Positions 44,241 through 52,982 of a DNA stretch of 64,000 nt are shown here, piece by piece (positions within the stretch are counted from its first letter, which is position 1; each line of letters starts with the position of its first letter). A program made the position numbers and the translations under genes. The DNA lies in assembly GCA_963765815.1 (NCBI GenBank), contig CAVXXT010000007.1:677162-741161 (forward strand), in the 5' to 3' direction. Origin of the DNA: DATLNF01 sp963765815. GTDB taxonomy: Bacteria > Actinomycetota > Actinomycetes > BP-191. A model generated the notes under the pieces. That model was not told where the DNA came from and did not search any database. It worked only from the letters and a program-made list of their open reading frames with translations.

Positions 44241-45874
44241 GCGCCGACACGGCCGCCCCGACCCGGCGCGGCGGGTCGCTCGGGCGTGCCTCCGGCGCCA
44301 TGGCGCTCGGCACGCTCGCGTCGCGGCTGACCGGATTCCTGCGCGTGGTCGCGATGGCGGCTGCGCTCGGGCTGACTCGGGTGGCCGACTCCTACAACGT
44401 CGCCAACGTCACGCCGAACATCCTCTACGAGCTCCTGCTCGGCGGTGTGCTCACCAGCATCGTCGTCCCGCTCCTCGTCCGGGCCGAGCGCGAGGACGAG
44501 GACGGCGGCACGGCGTTCGCGCAGCTGTTCCTGACCCTCGTGGCGGTCTCCCTCGCGATCGCCGCGGCACTCGGGGTGCTCGCCGCACCGCTGCTGGCCC
44601 GGCTGCTCGGCGCGAGCAGCGGGCCGGAGCGTGAGCTCACGACCGTCTTCCTCCGGTTCTTCCTGCCGCAGATCGCGTTCTACGGCATCGGCGCGACGAT
44701 GACCGCGATCCTGAACACCCGACGTCGCTTCGGCGCCGCCGCGATCGCACCGGTGCTGAACAACCTCATCGTCATCGCGACGGCGCTGGTCTTCATGGCG
44801 ATCAGCGACGGCCGACCGGCCGTCGACGGCCTCACCACCGCGCAGACCGCTGTACTCGGCATCGGGACCACCCTCGGCGTCGTGGTGATGACCGTCGCGC
44901 TCCTGCCGTCGCTGCGGTCCACCGGCTTCCGGTGGCAGCCGCGGCTCGGCTGGCACCCCGCTCTGCGGCGCGCGGCAGAGCTGGCGATCTGGGTGTTCGT
45001 GTACGTCGGCGCCAACCAGCTGGGTCTGTTCGTCATCATCCGGCTGGCGAAAGCTGCGGGAGAGGGAGGCGTGACGGCGTACCAGTACGCCTTCCTGCTC
45101 TTCCAGCTGCCACACGCTCTCGTCACGGTGTCCGTCGTCACCGCCCTCGTCCCGCGGATGAGCAGGCACGTCGTCGACGGTGACCTCGCCAGCCTGCGAG
45201 CGGACTTCTCGCGCGGTGTGCGGCTGGTCGCGGTCGTGCTGGTGCCCGCCGCGTTCGCCTACGTCATCCTCGCCCGGCCGATCGCCACGGTGGTGTTCGA
45301 CCTCGGCGCCTTCTCCAACAGCGACGCCGCGTTCGTCGGGCACGTGCTGGCCGCATTCGCCTGCGGGCTGATGTCGTTCAGCGCGTTCCAGCTGCTGCTG
45401 CGGGTGTTCTACGTCCAGCAGGACAGCCGCACGCCGGCGCTGGTCAACATCGTCGCCAACATCGTCAACGTCGTCGTCGACGTCATCGCCTTCTCCGTGC
45501 TGGACGGCCGCGACCGCGTGGTCGGCCTCGCCGTTGGGCACGCGGTCGCCTACACGGTCGGCGCCGTGCTGCTCGCTCGGCTGCTCTCGCGACGCATCGG
45601 CGGGCTCGACGGCTTCGTCGTCGTCCGCACTCTCGTGCGCGTCGGCGTGGCGTCGGCGGTGGGGGCCGCATCGGCGTATGGCGTGGCCGCTGCAGCGACC
45701 GGCACCCTCGGCGCCGGGCTGGCCGGCTCACTCGTCGCCCTCTCGGGCGGACTCGTCGTCGGCGGGTCCTTCTACGTCACCTGCGCGCGACGGATGTCGG
45801 TGCGCGAGGTGCAGGCGGTCACCGACCTGGTCCGCGCCCGGGAGGCGCGCTCGCCGCGGGCGGGCAGCGCGTGA
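44237..45874 (+). CDS. murJ: Lipid II flippase MurJ (MviN family)
   Basis: Moves lipid II across the membrane for peptidoglycan assembly. A 545-residue protein with about 14 helices of the MVF superfamily. Diagnostic segments are GTLASRLTGFLRVVAMAAAL, VADSYNVANVTPNILYELLLG and RVFYVQQDSRTPALVNIVAN. In mycobacteria the MurJ protein carries a fused cytosolic pseudokinase and outer domain; here MurJ stops after the transporter and the pseudokinase is a separate gene at 47557. It is coupled to DUF6049 by GTGA. Confidence 0.95.
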   Translation: MSADTAAPTRRGGSLGRASGAMALGTLASRLTGFLRVVAMAAALGLTRVADSYNVANVTPNILYELLLGGVLTSIVVPLLVRAEREDEDGGTAFAQLFLTLVAVSLAIAAALGVLAAPLLARLLGASSGPERELTTVFLRFFLPQIAFYGIGATMTAILNTRRRFGAAAIAPVLNNLIVIATALVFMAISDGRPAVDGLTTAQTAVLGIGTTLGVVVMTVALLPSLRSTGFRWQPRLGWHPALRRAAELAIWVFVYVGANQLGLFVIIRLAKAAGEGGVTAYQYAFLLFQLPHALVTVSVVTALVPRMSRHVVDGDLASLRADFSRGVRLVAVVLVPAAFAYVILARPIATVVFDLGAFSNSDAAFVGHVLAAFACGLMSFSAFQLLLRVFYVQQDSRTPALVNIVANIVNVVVDVIAFSVLDGRDRVVGLAVGHAVAYTVGAVLLARLLSRRIGGLDGFVVVRTLVRVGVASAVGAASAYGVAAAATGTLGAGLAGSLVALSGGLVVGGSFYVTCARRMSVREVQAVTDLVRAREARSPRAGSA

Positions 45875-45938
45875 GACAGTCCCGCCTGTCCCCGGGGTGA
45901 GTTCCGACCCCGGCTCGGCGTCCCAGCGGAGGTAGCAC

Positions 45939-46331
45939 ATGCTCGGCCTGCAGGGGGACCGTGGCGACGTCGTCGTCGGCTGGTTCACCAAGATCGCGAT
46001 CATCCTCGCGCTGGTCGGATTGGTGGGGTTCGAAGCGACCTCCATCGGGGTGACGCACGTGAGCACCCAGGACCTGGCGAAGGCCGCGGCCCGCGAGGGC
46101 TCCAGGGAGTGGCAGCAGAGCCATGACGTGCAGCGCGCCTACGACGCAGCGGAGATCCGGGCGCTCGAGGACAAGGGCACGATCAAGCCGGCGGAGTTCA
46201 TCGTCGCCCAGGACGGCTCGGTCACCGTGACCGTGGAGCGCGAGGCGAGCAGCATGGTCCTCTACCGGATCAGCGCGACGAAGAAGTGGACCCTGGTGCG
46301 CGAGACGGCGACCGGGAAGTGGGTCGCGTAA
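45939..46331 (+). CDS. Small single-helix membrane protein, unknown function
   Basis: A 130-residue protein starting MLGLQGDRGDVVVG, then one helix (TKIAIILALVGLVGFEATSI), then a helical acidic/basic region (STQDLAKAAAREGSREWQQS) and a beta-rich end (VTVTVEREASSMVLYRISAT). The N-terminal GDRGD plus helix resembles TadE/Flp pseudopilin-like leaders, but no cleavage site is certain. GGAGGT seven bases before the ATG is a strong ribosome site. It lies between murJ and the c-di-AMP riboswitch. Confidence 0.65.
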   Translation: MLGLQGDRGDVVVGWFTKIAIILALVGLVGFEATSIGVTHVSTQDLAKAAAREGSREWQQSHDVQRAYDAAEIRALEDKGTIKPAEFIVAQDGSVTVTVEREASSMVLYRISATKKWTLVRETATGKWVA

Positions 46332-46353
46332 GCTTGTCCGCAACGCGCCAGCA

Positions 46354-46369
46354 CTGACGCAAACGTCAG
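46354..46369. promoter_or_regulatory. 6-bp inverted repeat after the small membrane protein gene
   Basis: CTGACG-CAAA-CGTCAG is a perfect palindrome with a four-base loop, in the upstream region of the riboswitch. It could be an operator or part of a weak terminator. The evidence is its symmetry alone. Confidence 0.35.
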
Positions 46370-46441
46370 AGTCGCGTGACGAACTGGGCGAAACCACCCA
46401 CTCAGGTGGACGCCCCGAGTCCGAATCGTTACCGTTCCCCT

Positions 46442-46469
46442 CGACCCGCTTGCTCCGGCTAGCGGGTCG
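46442..46469 (+). terminator. 9-bp hairpin upstream of the riboswitch
   Basis: CGACCCGCT and AGCGGGTCG are perfect arms around a ten-base loop. It lies 110 bases after the small membrane protein and 65 bases before the riboswitch core. It may end upstream transcription or be a 5' element of the riboswitch leader. Confidence 0.45.
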
Positions 46470-46534
46470 CCACCCAGAACGCGTCCCCGGGTCGAAACGC
46501 CGAGTCCTGCCCCCGGCCCGAGGGCGTCCAGCCG

Positions 46535-46698
46535 ATCACCGCATCCGGGGCAGGAGCGGGGGACCCACGGTCCCACGGCAGCGCGCCGCCTTCGGTGCGT
46601 CGCCTCGGGGTGAAGCCGGTGCTGTCCCACGACAGCACGGCCGGGCACCTTCTTCCTTCCAGCCCGAACCCGACAGCTGACCTCGCAGGCGTGTGGGA
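46535..46698 (+). ncRNA. Cyclic di-AMP riboswitch (ydaO-yuaA leader)
   Basis: The 5' part GGAGCGGGGGACCCA, the middle GGGGTGAAGCCGG and the 3' signature CGAACCCGACAGCTGACC followed by TCGCAGGCGTGTGGGAAGG match the conserved core of the ydaO class. In actinobacteria this class precedes NlpC/P60 hydrolases and resuscitation factors. It ends about 15 bases before the GTG of an NlpC/P60 gene. By analogy, c-di-AMP binding should lower expression of the hydrolase. Ends are approximate. Confidence 0.88.
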
Positions 46699-46712
46699 AG
46701 GGATCCACCGCC

Positions 46713-47465
46713 GTGCCCCGTCGCGTCCTCGCGCTGCTCCTCGCTGTCTGCTCGTTCCTCCCGGTCCTGCTCGGCGTCGGCGTCCAGTCCGCCGCCGCTG
46801 CCGGCACCACCGCCTCGACCCTCAAGCTCGCCGCGTCGGCCACGTCCGTGCCGACCGGGTCGCCGGTGCGGCTCTACACCTCGCTGACCGACGCCGAGCG
46901 CGTGCTGCCCAACCAGCGCGTGGCGATCGACGTCCGGCACGGCGACCAGTGGTCCTACCTCGCGACGATCACCACCGACGCCAACGGGCAGGCGTCCTAC
47001 GTCCGGCGCCCGACCGTCGCGGAGACGTTCCGCGCGCGCTGGGTGGGCACCGAGACTCACGCCGCGGCGACGTCGAACTTCGTCACCGTGCAGGTCACCG
47101 AGAACCCGGCGGCCCAGAAGCTCATCGCCGAAGCACGCCGTCACCAGGGCCAGCCCTACCGGTACGGCGCAGCCGGCCCCAGCAGCTTCGACTGCTCCGG
47201 GTTCACCAGCTACGTCTTCCGCACCGCGCTGGGCCGCTCGCTGCCGCGCAGCTCCCGCGACCAGTACGCCGCCGCGCCGCACAAGCTCGCGCGGGGCCAG
47301 GAGCAGCCCGGCGACCTGATCTTCACCTACGACTCGAGCGGCCGGATCTACCACGTGGGCATCTACGCCGGGAACGGCAACATGTGGCACTCGCCGCAGA
47401 GCGGCGATGTGGTCAAGCTCAGCTCGATCTACACCCGCTCCTACAAGGTCGGGCGCTACGTCTAG
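46713..47465 (+). CDS. Secreted NlpC/P60 peptidoglycan hydrolase
   Basis: A 250-residue exported endopeptidase. After a signal (VLALLLAVCSFLPVLLGVGV) comes an Ig-like domain of about 100 residues (LAASATSVPTGSPVRLYTSL), then NlpC/P60. Catalytic Cys161 lies in SSFDCSGFTSYVF, His214 in RIYHVGIYAG and a polar His226 in NMWHSP. It should cut within the stem peptide. The start is GTG at 46713, with GGGAAGGG upstream that forms part of the riboswitch exit, so translation or transcription is probably c-di-AMP-controlled. Confidence 0.92.
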   Translation: MPRRVLALLLAVCSFLPVLLGVGVQSAAAAGTTASTLKLAASATSVPTGSPVRLYTSLTDAERVLPNQRVAIDVRHGDQWSYLATITTDANGQASYVRRPTVAETFRARWVGTETHAAATSNFVTVQVTENPAAQKLIAEARRHQGQPYRYGAAGPSSFDCSGFTSYVFRTALGRSLPRSSRDQYAAAPHKLARGQEQPGDLIFTYDSSGRIYHVGIYAGNGNMWHSPQSGDVVKLSSIYTRSYKVGRYV

Positions 47466-47556
47466 AGCAAACGGAACGCGCTGAAGCGGGCGCCCGGGCT
47501 GCCCTGCTGTACTCCGTCGTTAGGCTGATCGCCTCGGACCGGCCGGGAGGGACAGC

Positions 47557-49038
47557 GTGAGCGAGCGCACCGTGGCGAGCGCCGACCTGGTGCTGGCCGG
47601 TCGCTACCGCCTGCTCCGCCCGGTCACCCGGCATCGCGTCAGCACCTTGTGGCGCGGCGCGGACGAAGTGCTCGCCCGGCCGGTGGCCGTCCGCACCCTG
47701 GACCGTCCCGGCGTCGTCGACGGCGGCAAGCCGACGTTCCTCGCCGCCGCGGTGGCGGCCGGGCGGCTCGCCCACCCGCGCATCGCCAGCATCTTCGACG
47801 CGGCGGAGGAGGGCGGGCTCGCCTACGTCGTGAGCGAGTGGGTCGAGGGCGGCTCCGTCGCGCACCTGCTCGCGGACGGGCCGCTCGCGCCGGCCCGGGC
47901 GACGACGATCGTCGCCCAGGTGGCCGAGGCGACGGCGTACGCGCACGCCCGCGGAGTGGCCCACCTCGACCTCGACGCGCACAACGTCCTGCTCTGCGCG
48001 GACGGCTCGACGAAGGTCACCGACTTCCAGATCGGCGCGCTCCTGCGCGCGGCCGCGGGTGGCGCGCAACCACCAGGTGACGGTCTGCTCGACGACGACG
48101 CGTCGTCGTACGACGTCCGGTCGCTCGGGGCGCTGCTCTACGTCTGCCTGACCGCCCGCTCGCCGTTCGGCGCCGAGTCGGAGCTGCCCGTCGCGCCGTC
48201 TCGCGACGGGCGGCTGCTCAGCCCGCGCCAGGTGCGCGCCGGGGTTCCGCGGGAGCTCGACGCGGTGGTGAGCCGCATCCTGCTGCCCCCGCGGGCCAAA
48301 GGTCCGACACCGCTCACCACCGCCGATCAGGTCGTCGCCGCGCTCGCCCCCCTGCCGGGCGACGGGCCGGGCGCGGCGCTGCCGTCGCCCGCCGAGATCG
48401 GCGTCGACCGGAAGACGCAGCGCGCGTCACGGTGGCTGACCGTCGGCGTGCCCGCCCTCGTCGTCGCCGCGCTCGGCGCCGCCGCGCTCGCGCTCGGCTA
48501 CTCGGTCGGCGAGCTGCCTCGACCGCCCGGTGCGATCTCCCCGCTCGAGGCACCGGCCAGCGCCGTGCCGGACGTGCCGGAGGCGAGTGGCGCGGCGGCG
48601 CGGATCGCCGCGGTCACCGCGTTCGACCCGCCGCCCGGCGACGGGCAGGAGCGCAACCAGACCGTGCCGCTCGCGACCGACGGCGATGCGTCCACGGCAT
48701 GGGAGACGGTGAAGTACCGGACGGCGGACTTCGGTCGGCTGAAGGACGGCGTCGGGCTGCTCTTCGACCTCGGCTCGCCGGTGCAGGTGCGCAGCGTCGA
48801 GATCGCGTTCGCCGAGCGCGGCGTGTCGGTCGAGCTGCGCGCGGCAGCCACGCGTGGTGATGCGTTGGCGGACTTCCGCGAAGTCGCGACGAAGGAGAAG
48901 GCCGCCGAGCGCGAGACGCTCCGCCCGCCGGCGGGTGCACCGGCCGCGCGCTACTGGCTGGTGTGGGTGACGCGTCTCGTCGAGGCCGACGGCGGGCGGT
49001 TCCACGCAGGCGTCGCGGAGGTCGCGTTCGGTCGCTGA
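47557..49038 (+). CDS. Receptor-like pseudokinase with outer discoidin-like domain
   Basis: A 493-residue protein with the plan of the fused MviN tail of mycobacteria. The N-terminal kinase fold lacks catalytic residues: the VAVK Lys is Arg46 (PVAVRTL), the Gly-loop is absent (RHRVST), the HRDLK loop is HLDLDAHN (136-143), and DFG is DFQ (156-158). One helix (about 292-314) leads to an outer region with VPLATDGDASTAWETVKYR, matching the F5/8-type sugar-binding fold. It probably recruits a forkhead-domain partner to regulate MurJ. GGGAGGGAC precedes the GTG. Confidence 0.87.
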   Translation: MSERTVASADLVLAGRYRLLRPVTRHRVSTLWRGADEVLARPVAVRTLDRPGVVDGGKPTFLAAAVAAGRLAHPRIASIFDAAEEGGLAYVVSEWVEGGSVAHLLADGPLAPARATTIVAQVAEATAYAHARGVAHLDLDAHNVLLCADGSTKVTDFQIGALLRAAAGGAQPPGDGLLDDDASSYDVRSLGALLYVCLTARSPFGAESELPVAPSRDGRLLSPRQVRAGVPRELDAVVSRILLPPRAKGPTPLTTADQVVAALAPLPGDGPGAALPSPAEIGVDRKTQRASRWLTVGVPALVVAALGAAALALGYSVGELPRPPGAISPLEAPASAVPDVPEASGAAARIAAVTAFDPPPGDGQERNQTVPLATDGDASTAWETVKYRTADFGRLKDGVGLLFDLGSPVQVRSVEIAFAERGVSVELRAAATRGDALADFREVATKEKAAERETLRPPAGAPAARYWLVWVTRLVEADGGRFHAGVAEVAFGR

Positions 49039-49091
49039 CCAGGCGCGTCGCCGCGACTCGCGGGCACCGCTCACGACTACATTCGACGGTG

Positions 49092-49733
49092 ATGCCCGAC
49101 GACCGCACCGTGCTCGACGACGAGCCCGACGACGCTGCACTGCTGGCCCGCCACCTCGAGGGTGACGCCGGCGCGTTCGGCGTCCTCGTCGCGCGCCATC
49201 GGGACCGCGCGTGGTCGGTGGCCCTGCGCACGATCGGCGATCCGGCAGAGGCGTCGGACGCGGTCCAGGACGCGTTCCTCTCGGCGTACCGCTCGGCCGC
49301 GTCGTTCCGCAGCGACGCGAAGTTCTCCACCTGGCTGCACCGCATCGTCGTCAACGCGTGCCTCGACCGGATGCGCCGCGCGCGGTCGCGGCCGACCGTC
49401 CCGCTCGACGAGTCGGCCGCTCTCGTCGCCGACCCCTACGACGCGATCGCCGCGAGCGACCTGGCCGCCGACATCGCCGCCGCTCTGAGCCGGATCGGCG
49501 AGGACCAGCGGGTGGCGATCGTCCTGGTCGACGTGCAGGGCATGCCCGTCGACGAAGCCGCCGAGGTGCTCGGCATCCCGGTCGGCACGGTCAAGTCTCG
49601 ATGCCATCGCGGCCGTGCCGCGCTCGCTGCGCACCTGGGCCACCTGCGCCCACGGACCGAAGGCGGAACCCCCGCGAGTCCGCCCGCGTCCAACCTGACG
49701 TCCCCCCCACCCGCAACCCCGAGCGAGCCATGA
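49092..49733 (+). CDS. sigM: ECF sigma factor SigM
   Basis: A 213-residue ECF sigma factor. Region 2 is VARHRDRAWSVALRTIGDPA and DAVQDAFLSAYRSAASFR with FSTWLHRIVVNACLDRMRR; region 4 is IGEDQRVAIVLVDVQGMPVD followed by EAAEVLGIPVGTVKSRCHRG. A Pro/Ser-rich tail ends it. The gene lies between the MurJ pseudokinase and trxB, exactly where SigM is found in Streptomyces and Mycobacterium. ATG 49092 is chosen over the upstream frame. It overlaps its anti-sigma factor by ATGA. Confidence 0.92.
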   Translation: MPDDRTVLDDEPDDAALLARHLEGDAGAFGVLVARHRDRAWSVALRTIGDPAEASDAVQDAFLSAYRSAASFRSDAKFSTWLHRIVVNACLDRMRRARSRPTVPLDESAALVADPYDAIAASDLAADIAAALSRIGEDQRVAIVLVDVQGMPVDEAAEVLGIPVGTVKSRCHRGRAALAAHLGHLRPRTEGGTPASPPASNLTSPPPATPSEP

Positions 49734-50566
49734 CCCAGCCCACTTCTCATCCACCTGTCGAGGACCTCGCGGCGTACGCCGCCGACGACCTCGACAGCGG
49801 CGCGGTGGACGCGCATGTCGCCGGCTGCGCGGAGTGCGCCGCCGATGTCGCCGCGATCCAGCTGGCCACCCGCGGGCTGGCCGAGCTCCCCGACCTGCGG
49901 ATGCCGCTCGACGTCATCACGTCGCTGGAGGCAGCGCTCGCCGCGGCGCGGGTGGCCGAGAGCGCGCCGGAGGCGCCCGCGTCACTGACGGACGCACGAT
50001 CACGGCGGGCCGGCTCGTCACGATTCCTCCCGTTCGCCGCGGCGGCGGCCGTCGTCGCGCTCGCGACGACGATCGGCGTCACAGCACTGCGAGACAGCAG
50101 CGGGGACGACGCGGACACCGCCGCCACGCGCGGCGGGAATGCCACGGTCGCGGAGGCGGCCGCGGAGCCGCGCCTGCTGCACTCCGGGACCGACTACTCG
50201 CCGGGGGTGCTCGACTTCCAGGTCCGCGACGCGCTCGCCGCCCCGGCAGAGGACGCGACCGCGTTCGCGCTGCAGGACGCCGCTCCCGCCGCCCCGGCTG
50301 CCGGGGCGTCCGCCCCGCAGCGCAGCGCCGGCAAGGCCGCGCCGGAGATGACGCCGGAGCAGCTGCAGTCCTGTGTCGACGAGCTGTCCGGCACGTCCGG
50401 CGTCGCGCCGCTCGTCGTCGACTTCGCGACCTTCGACAAGCAGCCGGCGGTCGTTGTCGTGCTGCCGTTCCGCGACGACAAGGTCGACGTGTTCGTCGTC
50501 CGGCCGACCTGCCGGCTCAACAACGCCGAGCTGATCCTGTTCAAGCGGGTCGCGGCGCCGCGCTAG
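49730..50566 (+). CDS. Membrane-bound zinc anti-sigma factor of SigM (RsmA-like)
   Basis: A 278-residue regulator that should hold SigM inactive. The zinc anti-sigma motif is HVAGCAECAADV (His29, Cys33, Cys36) in a short cytosolic domain. A helix (FLPFAAAAAVVALATTIGVT, about 98-117) leads to an Ala-rich outer domain with a Cys pair (LQSCVDEL and RPTCRLN) that could be redox-sensitive. The adjacent thioredoxin system makes redox control attractive but not proven. It is translationally coupled to sigM. Confidence 0.9.
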   Translation: MTQPTSHPPVEDLAAYAADDLDSGAVDAHVAGCAECAADVAAIQLATRGLAELPDLRMPLDVITSLEAALAAARVAESAPEAPASLTDARSRRAGSSRFLPFAAAAAVVALATTIGVTALRDSSGDDADTAATRGGNATVAEAAAEPRLLHSGTDYSPGVLDFQVRDALAAPAEDATAFALQDAAPAAPAAGASAPQRSAGKAAPEMTPEQLQSCVDELSGTSGVAPLVVDFATFDKQPAVVVVLPFRDDKVDVFVVRPTCRLNNAELILFKRVAAPR

Positions 50567-51129
50567 TCCGCGGCAGCCGGCTTCCTCGTCTTCTTCGCCG
50601 AGGGCGGCTGGGTCCAGAACCACGCGCCGACCGCCGCCGCGAGGTACGGCGGACCGACGGTCCCGATCGGCCCGAGCACGTCGACCGAGGCCTCGAGCCG
50701 GAACGCCAGCGCGGTGCTCACCACGGCGTACACCGCGGCGAGCACCCGCAGCGGGACGCCCCGGGCCCGTCCGGCCCCGCGTTCGGCGGCGATGGCGCAG
50801 ACGATGCCGACGCCGGCCGGGACGAGCAGGGAGAACCAGTGCACCTCGACGTACTGCTGTCCGATGTAGGCCGCCGCGATCGCGACGACATGGGTCAGCG
50901 CCGCCGCGCCGGCCAGGGGGCCGGTGCCCAGCGATGGTCGTGCCGTCGGGCCGACGGTGCGGCCCTCGCAGATCAGGCACCCGGTGGCCGACGCCGCGTC
51001 GGCCGCGCAGCGCGGGAGCCGGCAGACCGGGCAGGGGTCCGCCGCGGGACGGCCCGGGTGAGCGGCGCAGCGCTCCCCGGGCGTCGCATCCTCCGACGGG
51101 AAGTCGGCGGCGGGGTCGGCGGACGGCAC
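50563..51129 (-). CDS. Membrane protein with N-terminal B-box-like zinc finger
   Basis: A 188-residue protein. The N-terminal segment CAAHPGRPAADPCPVCRLPR followed by CAAD and CLICEG has the Cys/His spacing of a B-box-type zinc finger. About four helices follow (TGPLAGAAALTHVVAIAAAY onward), and a basic tail ends it. This combination is common in actinobacteria and is of unknown function. Its stop overlaps the end of the anti-sigma gene by four bases, convergently. Confidence 0.75.
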   Translation of the reverse strand: MPSADPAADFPSEDATPGERCAAHPGRPAADPCPVCRLPRCAADAASATGCLICEGRTVGPTARPSLGTGPLAGAAALTHVVAIAAAYIGQQYVEVHWFSLLVPAGVGIVCAIAAERGAGRARGVPLRVLAAVYAVVSTALAFRLEASVDVLGPIGTVGPPYLAAAVGAWFWTQPPSAKKTRKPAAAD

Positions 51130-51243
51130 GGTGCGGATCCTCGCACGCCGCTGCGCGGTGTCGGCCGGAATCCCGCGTCGCTACGATCGGTTGCCAGGGA
51201 CGACGCCGCCGGGATGTCCGGCCACTGATCGGGAGGCTTGAGC

Positions 51244-52200
51244 GTGAGCGACGCGACACGCGAGGTCATCGTCATCGGGTCGGGCCCGGCCGGGCTGACC
51301 GCGGCGCTCTACAGCGCCCGCGCCGAGCTGGCCCCGCTCGTCATCGAGGGCATCGCGGCCGGCGGTCAGCTGATGCTCACGACCGAGGTGGAGAACTTCC
51401 CGGGCTTCCCCACGGGCGTGATGGGTCCTGAGCTGATGGACAACATGCGCAAGCAGGCCGAGCGGTTCGGCGCGCAGTTCCTCACCGACGACGTGTCCCG
51501 CGTCGACCTGACCGGCGACGTCAAGCGAGTGTGGGTCGGCGACGTCGAGCACAGCGCCAAGGCCGTCGTCATCTCGACCGGCGCGAAGGCCAACTGGCTG
51601 AACCTCCCGAACGAGCAGCGGCTGATCGGCCGGGGCGCGTCGAGCTGCGCGACCTGCGACGGCTTCTTCTTCCGCGACCACGACATCGCCGTCGTCGGCG
51701 GTGGCGACTCCGCGCTGGAGGAGGCGACCTTCCTCACCCGGTTCGCGAAGTCGGTCACGGTCATCCACCGCCGGGACTCGCTGCGCGCCAGCAAGATCAT
51801 GCAGGAGCGGGCATTCGCGAACGACAAGATCCGGTTCCTCTGGAACTCCGCCGTCACCGACGTCCTCGGCGCTGAGGCGGTCGAGGGACTGACCGTCAGC
51901 AACCTTCTCACCGAGGAGGTCTCGACCCTGCCGGTGACCGGGCTGTTCGTCGCGATCGGCCACACCCCCAACACCGACCTGTTCGTCGGCCAGGTCGACC
52001 TCGACGAGGCGGGCTACATCCGGGTCGACTCGCCGAGCACCCGCACCAACCTGACCGGGGTGTTCGCGTGCGGCGACGTCGTCGACCACACCTACCGCCA
52101 GGCCATCACCGCGGCCGGCACGGGTTGCGCGGCCAGCCTCGACGCCGAGCGCTACCTAGCCGCGCTCGAAGCCGGCCAACCCCAGGTCGCCCACGCCTAA
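51244..52200 (+). CDS. trxB: Thioredoxin reductase
   Basis: NADPH-dependent flavoenzyme that reduces thioredoxin. It is 318 residues. FAD-binding is VIVIGSGPAGLTAALYSARA, the redox-active disulfide is CATC (Cys135, Cys138) in SSCATCDGFFF, NADPH-binding is IAVVGGGDSALEEA, and the second FAD motif is TNLTGVFACGDVVD. GTG 51244 follows GGGAGG at the proper distance. It forms the conserved sigM-trxB-trxA block. Its last 45 bases overlap a convergent membrane-protein gene. Confidence 0.96.
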   Translation: MSDATREVIVIGSGPAGLTAALYSARAELAPLVIEGIAAGGQLMLTTEVENFPGFPTGVMGPELMDNMRKQAERFGAQFLTDDVSRVDLTGDVKRVWVGDVEHSAKAVVISTGAKANWLNLPNEQRLIGRGASSCATCDGFFFRDHDIAVVGGGDSALEEATFLTRFAKSVTVIHRRDSLRASKIMQERAFANDKIRFLWNSAVTDVLGAEAVEGLTVSNLLTEEVSTLPVTGLFVAIGHTPNTDLFVGQVDLDEAGYIRVDSPSTRTNLTGVFACGDVVDHTYRQAITAAGTGCAASLDAERYLAALEAGQPQVAHA

Positions 52201-52869
52201 CGGGTCGTCCGGGTCGATCAGCGGCTCGGCCGCTGCGACGACCGGTGCCGGCTCGACCGCGGCAGCGGGCGGCCCGGCCGGCGGGCTGGTCGTGAGCGGA
52301 GCAGGAGCGGCGAGTGCTGCGGCCGGCGCCTCCTCCGCGCCGCGCAGCACCGGGGCCACCGGGAACCCCGCGGCGCCGACGACCGCGTCGGCCTGCTCCG
52401 GCACGCCGAGCGGAGCCGCGACCACGATGCCGCCGCGAACGGCCGGGGGTCGGGTCGCGGGTGGGTCGATCGGTCGGACGGCGGTCGCCGCGGGGGCAAC
52501 CGCCGCGCCGCTCACGGGCACCTCCCGGACAGGGTCGGGCACGTCGACGTCGGCCGGCACCAGGCGAGCCCGCTCGCGGTCGGCGCGGCTGGGCGCGCCG
52601 TCGCGCAGCCAGTCGTTGAACCACAGCGCCACGACGGTGGGCACCAGCGGCAGCACGACCGTGAACAGGGTCGACACCCCGAGACCGACGGTCGGCCCGA
52701 TCCGGTCGCCGTCGTCGAGTCGCTCCCCGGTGGCCGCCGCGATGACCAGGCCCAGCACCGACGACCAGCCGGCGTACACCGCGATCCACGCCATCACCGC
52801 GAGCGTGTAGCGCCCCGCCCGGCCCATGCCGGGCGTCGTGACTCGACCCGTCGATCCCTGCTGGCGCAT
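52156..52869 (-). CDS. Two-helix membrane protein with Pro/Ala-rich tail
   Basis: A 237-residue protein starting MRQQGSTGRV (ATG 52869). Two helices (YTLAVMAWIAVYAGWSSVLG and STLFTVVLPLVPTVVALWFN) are followed by an Ala/Pro-rich cytosolic or outer tail ending DDPLGVGDLGLAGFERG. No family is recognised. The gene lies between trxB and trxA on the other strand and overlaps the trxB end by 45 bases. Codon use is normal for the region. Confidence 0.6.
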   Translation of the reverse strand: MRQQGSTGRVTTPGMGRAGRYTLAVMAWIAVYAGWSSVLGLVIAAATGERLDDGDRIGPTVGLGVSTLFTVVLPLVPTVVALWFNDWLRDGAPSRADRERARLVPADVDVPDPVREVPVSGAAVAPAATAVRPIDPPATRPPAVRGGIVVAAPLGVPEQADAVVGAAGFPVAPVLRGAEEAPAAALAAPAPLTTSPPAGPPAAAVEPAPVVAAAEPLIDPDDPLGVGDLGLAGFERG

Positions 52870-52982
52870 GGCTCCCAGTCTAGGTAGACGCCGCCGGGTA
52901 GCCTGCGGGGAATCGCCGTACGGCGCAGCGTGTTGTCCCCCATGCACGCCCCAGCAGCCACCGCCTCGACAGGAGAGCCCCC

